From assembly GCA_025928215.1 (NCBI GenBank), contig JAICJW010000126.1, forward strand, positions 1-10,923: a stretch of DNA of 10,923 nt, read 5' to 3'. The translations under genes were made by a program, and so were the position numbers. The DNA comes from Chloroflexia bacterium (lineage in GTDB: Bacteria; Chloroflexota; Chloroflexia; Thermomicrobiales; JALYUS01). The notes below the pieces were generated by a model. The model was not told where the DNA came from. It saw only the letters and a list, made by a program, of their open reading frames with translations, and did not search any database. Shown in pieces: positions 6,340 through 10,923 of the stretch (the first letter of the stretch is position 1; each line of letters begins with the position of its first letter).

Positions 6340-6372
6340 ACCCTCCATGGAGATCCCATCGGCGCTTCGGTT
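6340..6372 (-). repeat. Right 33-bp inverted repeat
   Basis: Reverse complement of the copy at 5226-5258, matching at 30 of 32 positions from the outer end. Outward it is followed by TTGTATCC. A TA target duplication as expected for IS630 insertion is not visible at either outer edge, so the boundaries may have decayed or the element belongs to another family. Confidence 0.75.
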
Positions 6373-6421
6373 TTGTATCCGGTCAGAACGCGCGCCTGAT
6401 GCGGCGATGAATGGCAAGTTG

Positions 6422-6439
6422 CCGGAGATCACACTCCGG
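6422..6439 (-). other. Hairpin spanning the stop codon of the winged-helix regulator
   Basis: CCGGAG and CTCCGG pair perfectly around a six-base loop that contains the TGA stop (6429-6431). No T tract follows. It may protect the 3' end or slow ribosomes; this is speculative. Confidence 0.3.
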
Positions 6440-7181
6440 GTTTGATCGGGATTGGGCGTGCCGCGTGGAGATAGGAGAGATTCGGCGGCGTCTGGCGGCT
6501 ATCCATGAGTTGGTAGCCAACGCCCCGGATCGTGAGAATTCGATCCGCGCCCACTTTGCACCGCAGCCTGCTGATGATGGCATCTAGCGCATTCTGGCCG
6601 TCCAGATCGGCGTGCAAGAGCGGGATCGCCGCCAGCCGCTCCCGTGCGACAGGGCGATTGCGCGCGGCGAAGAGCCTACGGAAGAGCCGATACTCGCTGA
6701 CCGACAGCCGGATCGGCGCGCCGCCGACAATCGAGATGAGGCGCGCTACCTCATCGAGCCGGTAGTCACTGCGGAAGAGATCATCCTGCGCGCCGAAATG
6801 CACGCGGATCACCGCCGCCAGCCGCGCCACCATCTCCTCGATCATCACCGGCAATGTCAGGAAGTCGTCCGCGCCCGCCTGCAAGGCCGCCTCAATCGCG
6901 GCAGGCGCACCCGCCGGGCTGAAGACGACGACGGGCAGGGCAAGCGCGCTCGTCACCTGGCGAATCGTCGCGCGGGCTGTCGTGGTGGCGTATTCCGCCG
7001 GGATCGGTACGGCGATCACCGTGCGGGGTGGCAATGAGAGGGTGAGGAGGGTCTGCAAGTCGGGCGCTTCATCCCACTGCCAACCCTCCGCCTCAATCGC
7101 GGAGGGAAAGCCGCGATTAATCGCGCTCGCCTCCCCGAGGACCATCACCCAGACTTTGTCCGGCGCATACGCCATTCTCAC
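6429..7181 (-). CDS. OmpR-type winged-helix regulator with degenerate receiver domain
   Basis: A 250-residue transcription regulator. Residues 8-126 look like a CheY-type receiver by order of strands: VWVMVLG at strand one, TVIAVPIP at strand three, LPVVVFSPAG at strand four and AGADDFLTLP at strand five. The acidic pair after strand one is missing, the phospho-acceptor Asp at the end of strand three is replaced by the VPIPAE stretch, and the conserved Lys is Leu110. Residues 157-227 form the winged helix (RLSVSEYRLFRRLF, DAIISRLRCKVG, ILTIRGVGYQL). It therefore probably acts without phosphorylation, as atypical receivers do. I chose GTG at 7181 because AAGGAG lies 8 nt upstream (7190-7195); the frame is open to 7316 but nothing there looks like protein. 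Its upstream gap carries a palindrome and a motif shared with the neighbouring two-component operon. Confidence 0.88.
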   Translation of the reverse strand: MRMAYAPDKVWVMVLGEASAINRGFPSAIEAEGWQWDEAPDLQTLLTLSLPPRTVIAVPIPAEYATTTARATIRQVTSALALPVVVFSPAGAPAAIEAALQAGADDFLTLPVMIEEMVARLAAVIRVHFGAQDDLFRSDYRLDEVARLISIVGGAPIRLSVSEYRLFRRLFAARNRPVARERLAAIPLLHADLDGQNALDAIISRLRCKVGADRILTIRGVGYQLMDSRQTPPNLSYLHAARPIPIKPGV

Positions 7182-7215
7182 GATGCTCGCTCCTTCATCC
7201 GTTGTATGTCGACAT

Positions 7216-7230
7216 GGCGTTTGTAACGCC
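7216..7230. promoter_or_regulatory. Palindromic operator-like site upstream of the atypical regulator
   Basis: GGCGTT-tgt-AACGCC is a perfect six-base inverted repeat with a three-base centre, 35-49 nt upstream of the GTG start. It is suited to dimer binding and may serve autoregulation. No promoter hexamers can be placed firmly around it. Confidence 0.35.
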
Positions 7231-7233
7231 GCC

Positions 7234-7248
7234 CTTCCTGTTACGTGG
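7234..7248 (-). promoter_or_regulatory. Shared motif copy 1, CCACGTAACAGGAAG
   Basis: It matches 13 of 15 bases of CCGCGTAACAGGACG at 9960-9974, on the same strand. Both copies lie upstream of OmpR-type regulator genes, suggesting a common binding protein. Shared sequence is seen; function is inferred. Confidence 0.35.
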
Positions 7249-7323
7249 AGGACGATACCAACGGGAGATGTGCGAAAGCATTGCATCGGTGCTGTGCGAC
7301 CTGACGATTCATTCAAGGGGGAG

Positions 7324-7369
7324 TAACCAGTAGTCAGTAGTCAGTAGTCCTACTGGCTACCGGCGACTA
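7324..7369. repeat. Heptamer-repeat inverted element C at the histidine kinase 3' end
   Basis: Three exact copies of AGTAGTC (7329-7349) face a degenerate opposite arm (about 7350-7369). The core CCAGTAG-tc... and CTACTGG form a palindrome. The opposite arm encodes the last codons and the TAG stop (7350-7352) of the histidine kinase. Architecture and orientation relative to the upstream gene match element A. Confidence 0.7.
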
Positions 7370-8984
7370 TCGGGATTGTGAAGAAGAACGTGCTGCCCGC
7401 TGCTCCCTGCCCGCTCTCCACCCAGACGCGGCCGCCATGCGCGGCGACGAGTTGGCGGACGACGGCGAGGCCGAGGCCGAGGCCGGAGGCATCCTGCTGG
7501 GGGATATTCGTCCCCTTCACAAATCGCTCGAAGATATGCTCGACGTCCTCCGGGGCGATGCCGGGGCCGGTGTCGCGCACGCTGACGCGGATCATGTCGC
7601 CCACCACGATGGCGGCAACGTGGATCGTTGTACCTGGCTCGGAGAACTTCATCGCGTTGGCGAGCAAGTTGTTCAGAATCTGATGGAGCCGCCCTGGGTC
7701 GGCCAGCGTCGTCGGGAGCGACGGGGCAATCGCGGTTTCCACGCGCATCCGAGCATTGGCGAGGAGTGGGGCGGCGCTCGTGATGGCGGCATGGATCAGG
7801 GCGCTCATCTCCACCGGCTCTCGTTGCAGCGCGAGCCGACCAAGATCGGATTGGACGAGATCATTGATGTCGTCCACGAGCCGCCAGAGTTGCCGCGCGC
7901 TGAGCGAGGCCGATTCGAGGAAGTCGCGCTGCGTCGCCGTCAGGGGGCCGGCGCGCTCCTGCGTCAGGATGTTCAGAAAGCCGTAGATCGAGGCGAGCGG
8001 GTTACGCAATTCGTGCGAGACGACGGCCATGAACTCGGCGCGTGTCCGCTCGACCCGCCGGATCGCCGCCGCGTCCTCGATCACGCGCGCGGCGTTATAG
8101 ACGGCGGTGCCGATCACCGAACTGCAATCCATGAGGGTCTGCTGCGTCTCGGGATCGAACGGCTCCGTGTGAAAATAGCAGGCGAGGCCGACGAATGCCC
8201 CGGCGGCGCGGAGCGGCATGGCGAAGACCATATGCCCGGCGACAATATCCGTGATCGGTAGCAATTGCGGGCCGCGCGCGGCGCATCGGAGCAGGTAGGC
8301 GTCGAGCGCCCATTGCCTGAACCGCTCGCGCTGCCCGACCGTCTGCAATGTCCGCGTGAAGACCGCCGCCGCCGGAGTCTGCTCCTCTCCCTCGGTGACG
8401 AGGACGCCGACCGTGTACGGCACGACGTCGCAGACGAAGGGCATGACGATTTCAAGCGCCTGGCGCGGGTCCTCGCATGCCGTAATCGCCCGGGTCAGGG
8501 CGAGAAGCATCGTCGCGCGGTGCGCCGTCGCCGCGTGCTCCATCGCCTGTCGCGCTTGCGCGATGGCGAGCGCCGCGCCGTGCGCGGAGGCGCGCAAGGT
8601 CGCCATCGTGCCGCGATGAAACGCGCCGACTTTCGGCGACCACGCGGTCAGTGTGCCATAGAAATTCGTGCCGTCGGTCATCGGGGCACACATGATCGTG
8701 CCGGATGATTCGCGCCGCAGCGAGAGGAAGCGCGGCTCCTTCGTCACGTCGTGGATCAGGAGCGGCGCGCCCGTCTGCCCGACCGTCCCCGCGATGCCGA
8801 CGCCGAGCGGAAAGGCGGCCTGCCCGATCATGCCGAGCGGCATATCGGAGACGGCGACGGTGCGCAGGCTGTCCGATGTCTCGAAGAGCTGTGCCGAGCA
8901 GCGGCAGTCCGCGCAGGAGGCCGCGAGATGCTGGACGAACCGGATGAGCAGGGGGCGCAAGGCATCAATTTCCGCCTCGTCCAT
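7350..8984 (-). CDS. GAF-GAF sensor histidine kinase
   Basis: A 544-residue kinase that should autophosphorylate and pass phosphate to the adjacent OmpR-type regulator. Seen: GAF-like domain one at about 8-145 (PLGVGIAGTVGQTGAPLLIHDV, then a short linker region); GAF-like domain two at about 155-300 (MPLRAAGAFVGLACYF); HisKA with phospho-acceptor H324 in VVSHELRNPLASI; and HATPase with N box HQILNNLLANAMKF, G1 DTGPGI at 471-476, F box FERF and G2 GLGLGL at 501-506. No transmembrane segment is visible, so it is probably cytosolic. The cluster C24-x2-C27-x-C29 near the N-terminus is unusual and could bind metal or sense redox. I chose ATG 8984 because GGAG lies 9 nt upstream; ATG 9065 is in frame and would overlap the regulator. 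Cognate regulator 49 nt upstream; stop within repeat element C. Confidence 0.93.
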   Translation of the reverse strand: MDEAEIDALRPLLIRFVQHLAASCADCRCSAQLFETSDSLRTVAVSDMPLGMIGQAAFPLGVGIAGTVGQTGAPLLIHDVTKEPRFLSLRRESSGTIMCAPMTDGTNFYGTLTAWSPKVGAFHRGTMATLRASAHGAALAIAQARQAMEHAATAHRATMLLALTRAITACEDPRQALEIVMPFVCDVVPYTVGVLVTEGEEQTPAAAVFTRTLQTVGQRERFRQWALDAYLLRCAARGPQLLPITDIVAGHMVFAMPLRAAGAFVGLACYFHTEPFDPETQQTLMDCSSVIGTAVYNAARVIEDAAAIRRVERTRAEFMAVVSHELRNPLASIYGFLNILTQERAGPLTATQRDFLESASLSARQLWRLVDDINDLVQSDLGRLALQREPVEMSALIHAAITSAAPLLANARMRVETAIAPSLPTTLADPGRLHQILNNLLANAMKFSEPGTTIHVAAIVVGDMIRVSVRDTGPGIAPEDVEHIFERFVKGTNIPQQDASGLGLGLAVVRQLVAAHGGRVWVESGQGAAGSTFFFTIPIVAGSQ

Positions 8985-9033
8985 TCCCCGTCGCTCCGCC
9001 GGGTGCGCCGCCGCGTACTGCCCCGTTGGCGCG

Positions 9034-9756
9034 CTACGCGGCGCGCCGACCGTCTCGATAGACATACCCAAGCCCCCGTACGGTGTGGATGAAAAGCGGG
9101 TCATCGGGATCTTCTTCGATCTTCTTGCGCAGGCGGCGGATGTAGACATCCACGCGGTTGCTGCCGCCCTCATAGTCGTAGCCCCATGTCCGCTCGATCA
9201 GCGTCTCGCGCGAGATCACCGCGTTCGCGTTGCGCATCAGGCATTCGAGAATTTTCATCTCGGTCGGCGTGAGGAGAGCGGGGCGTCGCTGGGGCGCGGT
9301 GAATTGCAACTCGCCGAGGTCGAGCGCGGTATCACCCACCTTGATGACCATGCCAAAGAGGTTGCGCTCGGCGCGGCGATAGCGGCGGAGTACCGCCTGG
9401 ATGCGGGCGAGCATCTCTGTCGGCTCGAACGGTTTGGCGATGTAGTCGTCCGCGCCGTGGCCGAAACCGTCCACTTTGTCGCCGACCATGCCACGCGCCG
9501 AGAGGAAGATCACCGGAATGTCCGGGTGTTCGCGGCGGAGCGACGTGCAGAGCGTGAAGCCATCCATGTAGGGCAGCATGACATCGAGCAGAATCAGGTC
9601 AACGGCATTCTCGTTGAGGAACCCGCTCACCAGACGGGGGTCGGAGAGTGTCGTCGTCTGATACCCGCTGTCATCGAGCAGGAAGACGAGCATCTTGCTC
9701 ATGAACGGGTCATCCTCAACGATCAAAATGTGCGTTTTCAGTGTTTCGGTACTCAT
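9034..9756 (-). CDS. OmpR/PhoB-family response regulator
   Basis: A 240-residue two-component response regulator. The receiver at about 8-123 has every expected residue: D15 and D16 in VEDDPF, acceptor D58 in LILLDVMLP, S86 in FLSARG, and K108 in GADDYIAKPFEP. The C-terminal winged helix at about 140-236 includes LLTPTEMKILECLMRN, SRETLIERTWGYDY, NRVDVYIRRLRKKIE and IHTVRGLGYVYR. Phosphorylated dimers of this family bind direct repeats near promoters. The start ATG at 9756 has AGGA nine bases upstream (9766-9769). It is followed by its probable partner kinase after 49 nt and preceded by a hairpin and a 33-codon ORF, which may set its expression. The regulon is unknown. Confidence 0.95.
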   Translation of the reverse strand: MSTETLKTHILIVEDDPFMSKMLVFLLDDSGYQTTTLSDPRLVSGFLNENAVDLILLDVMLPYMDGFTLCTSLRREHPDIPVIFLSARGMVGDKVDGFGHGADDYIAKPFEPTEMLARIQAVLRRYRRAERNLFGMVIKVGDTALDLGELQFTAPQRRPALLTPTEMKILECLMRNANAVISRETLIERTWGYDYEGGSNRVDVYIRRLRKKIEEDPDDPLFIHTVRGLGYVYRDGRRAA

Positions 9757-9773
9757 CCTCTACCATCCTGTCA

Positions 9774-9798
9774 CCGCAATCGCGGCCCGGCATTGCGG
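9774..9798 (-). promoter_or_regulatory. Hairpin between small ORF and response regulator
   Basis: CCGCAAT (9774-9780) and ATTGCGG (9792-9798) pair perfectly around an 11-base GC-rich loop. It begins two bases after the small ORF's stop and ends four bases before the regulator's AGGA ribosome site. No T tract follows, so control of translation is more likely than termination. Confidence 0.45.
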
Positions 9799-9800
9799 CC

Positions 9801-9902
9801 TCACGCCAGAAGCGCGGTCTTCTCCCGCCGCATGACGCCGACAACGAACGACCAGCGCCGCCAAATTGAACGATCGGTCATAATAATGTCCGTAATACGC
9901 AT
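9801..9902 (-). CDS. Putative 33-residue leader or small protein
   Basis: A short ORF reading MRITDIIMTDRSIW, then RRWSFVVGVMRREKTALLA. It starts with ATG at 9902 preceded by AAGGGGA five bases upstream, and it sits about 15 nt after the predicted transcription start. It is basic, holds two Trp flanking two Arg, and has one weakly hydrophobic stretch; no family is recognised. Its stop lies two bases before a hairpin, and the response regulator starts 44 nt further on, so it could be a regulatory leader peptide rather than a working protein. Support is the ribosome site and promoter context only; chance ORFs of this size are common. Confidence 0.4.
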   Translation of the reverse strand: MRITDIIMTDRSIWRRWSFVVGVMRREKTALLA

Positions 9903-9924
9903 GCGAGTCCCCTTGCGGTTTATA

Positions 9925-9953
9925 TATGAATCGCGAGACATACTTCTCATCAA
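9925..9953 (-). promoter_or_regulatory. Sigma70-like promoter of the two-component operon
   Basis: On the minus strand TTGATG (9948-9953), a 17-nt spacer and TTCATA (9925-9930) run into an AT-rich TATATAAA. The predicted start is near 9917, shortly before the ribosome site of the small ORF. The shared motif at 9960-9974 lies just upstream of the -35 box. Confidence 0.45.
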
Positions 9954-9959
9954 GTAGAA

Positions 9960-9974
9960 CGTCCTGTTACGCGG
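9960..9974 (-). promoter_or_regulatory. Shared motif copy 2, CCGCGTAACAGGACG
   Basis: Second copy of the 15-base motif (13/15 to 7234-7248), ending six bases upstream of the -35 box, a typical place for an activator of the OmpR type. A GTCAC half-site (9978-9982, minus strand) starts 13 bases before its GTAAC, resembling a spaced direct repeat. Confidence 0.35.
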
Positions 9975-10032
9975 AAATGTGACGGGTCTGACAGCAATTG
10001 GCTGTATTGAGGCGGGCAGGGGCAGTTGACGG

Positions 10033-10064
10033 GACAAACAAAGGGGCGGTTTGTGAGCCGCCCC
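10033..10064 (-). terminator. Intrinsic terminator of the SDR gene
   Basis: On the minus strand GGGGCGG (10058-10064) pairs with CCGCCCC (10043-10049) around an eight-base loop and is followed by TTTGTTTGTC. It lies 36 nt after the SDR stop. Stem, loop and T-rich tract all fit a Rho-independent terminator. Confidence 0.85.
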
Positions 10065-10100
10065 GGCGAGAAAACGGATCATCTCCTTCTCAACGCACGA

Positions 10101-10811
10101 TCAGACGGGCCAGAGGTTCATTTCCTGCGTCCAGACATGGGCGGGTTGGGCGAGGAGGTAAGCAATGGCGTCCGCGACATCGTCGGGCTGGAGGAAGGCT
10201 TTGCCCGGCTGCCCGCGCTTCTCCGCGACCGTGCGGCCGCCGAAATCGGTGAGGATGCTTCCCGGTGAGAGATAGCAGCAGCGGATGCCATCCGCCTTCA
10301 CTTCCTCCCCGAGCGCGAGCAGGAAGCCGCGCAGCCCCCACTTCGCCGCGCAGTACGACGACAGGTTCGCGTAGCCCGCATACGCCGCGCCGGAACCGAT
10401 GGCGACGATCCGCGCTTCTCCCGCCGCTTTGAGCGCGGGCAACGCGGCCTGCGTAACGAGAAACGGTCCGGTGAGCATCGTCGCGATAGATTCTTGCCAG
10501 TCTTCGAGGGGATAGGTCTCGACCGGCCCATGCACGCCGATCCCGGCATTGAGTATCAGTCCGTCCAACCCGCCGAGCGCGTCAATCGCCGCATCTACCG
10601 CGCTCCGCACCGCTGCCGCATCGCCGATATTCGCGACGACCGTGATCGCCGTGCCGCCCGCCTCCGTCACCGCGCGCGCCGTTGCGTTGAGGTCATCGCG
10701 CGAGCGTGCCAGCAGCGCGACCGCCGCCCCCTCCCGCGCGAGGCGAAGCGCCGTCGCCCGCCCGACTCCCCGGCTACCGCCCGTAATCAACACCCGCGTT
10801 TTCGCGCTCAT
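10101..10811 (-). CDS. Classical short-chain dehydrogenase/reductase (SDR)
   Basis: A 236-residue single-domain NAD(P)-dependent oxidoreductase. Seen: cofactor motif TGGSRGVG at 10-17, ARSRDD at 35-40 (Arg after strand two suggests NADP preference), NAG at 88-90, and the catalytic set S140 in IGSGAAY with Y153 and K157 in YCAAK, then LSPGSILTDF at 181-190 closing the active site. The substrate is not predictable; length and motifs resemble 3-oxoacyl-ACP reductase-like and general SDR proteins. GGAGGG lies 8 nt before ATG 10811, a strong ribosome site. It is a single-gene unit: an intrinsic terminator follows, and no other gene fits in the 112 nt to the window edge, where I see no firm promoter. 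Confidence 0.95.
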   Translation of the reverse strand: MSAKTRVLITGGSRGVGRATALRLAREGAAVALLARSRDDLNATARAVTEAGGTAITVVANIGDAAAVRSAVDAAIDALGGLDGLILNAGIGVHGPVETYPLEDWQESIATMLTGPFLVTQAALPALKAAGEARIVAIGSGAAYAGYANLSSYCAAKWGLRGFLLALGEEVKADGIRCCYLSPGSILTDFGGRTVAEKRGQPGKAFLQPDDVADAIAYLLAQPAHVWTQEMNLWPV

Positions 10812-10923
10812 GCTGCTTGCCCTCCATTTGTGACCGATCTATGCTGCGTGTCGTCATCTCGCCGACAAGTCTACACGGATCGGGGAAGGGGCCGCGCATG
10901 GTCGCATGGGAAGTGAAGCAGCA

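Noticed and set aside
7182..7316. N-terminal extension of the atypical regulator
   Set aside because: GTG at 7181 has AAGGAG at ideal spacing, and the extension contains operator-like palindromes rather than domain sequence.
8668..9957. Long plus-strand open frame of 429 codons opposite the two-component genes
   Set aside because: It is antisense to the response regulator and kinase, both with complete motifs, and its composition is that of a shadow frame.

Overview
The window is GC-rich bacterial DNA, and all genes but one are on the minus strand. Taxonomy cannot be fixed from sequence alone. The fused class I fumarase, the GAF-domain histidine kinase beside an OmpR regulator, the IS630-type remnant and a candidate leaderless promoter would suit a Chloroflexota- or Armatimonadota-like bacterium; that is an inference, not a result. 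No rRNA, tRNA or CRISPR array was seen.

Layout, left to right. Positions 1-1701 hold a surface-sugar pair read leftward: an extended SDR epimerase/dehydratase, then a DegT/DnrJ/EryC1/StrS aminotransferase cut by the window edge. Positions 1702-2032 are a non-coding upstream region of lower GC. Positions 2033-3397 are a compact overlapping operon: AbrB-type antitoxin, PIN-domain toxin, PAP2 membrane phosphatase, with a good sigma70-like promoter over a tandem operator-like repeat. Diverging from it is the only plus-strand gene, a fused class I fumarate hydratase (3554-5131). Its alpha/beta linker is encoded by an inverted pair of heptamer repeat arms. Positions 5132-6430 look like mobile-element debris: an IS630-type transposase remnant and an intact small P-loop kinase-like gene lie between two nearly identical outward-facing 32-bp inverted repeats about 1.15 kb apart.

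Positions 6429-9953 are signalling. In transcription order there is a promoter, a 33-codon small ORF, a hairpin, an OmpR-type response regulator and a GAF-GAF-HisKA-HATPase histidine kinase. After a gap comes a winged-helix regulator whose receiver domain has lost its phosphorylation residues. A 15-bp motif (13/15 matching) lies upstream of both regulator units and may couple them. At the right end is a classical SDR oxidoreductase (10101-10811) closed by a clear intrinsic terminator.

The most unusual items are: the heptamer-repeat inverted arms at three places, two touching TAG stop codons and one read through in-frame in fumarase; the inverted-repeat-bounded kinase; the toxin-antitoxin/PAP2 overlap; the possible leader ORF plus hairpin before the two-component system; and the phosphorylation-dead regulator beside it.
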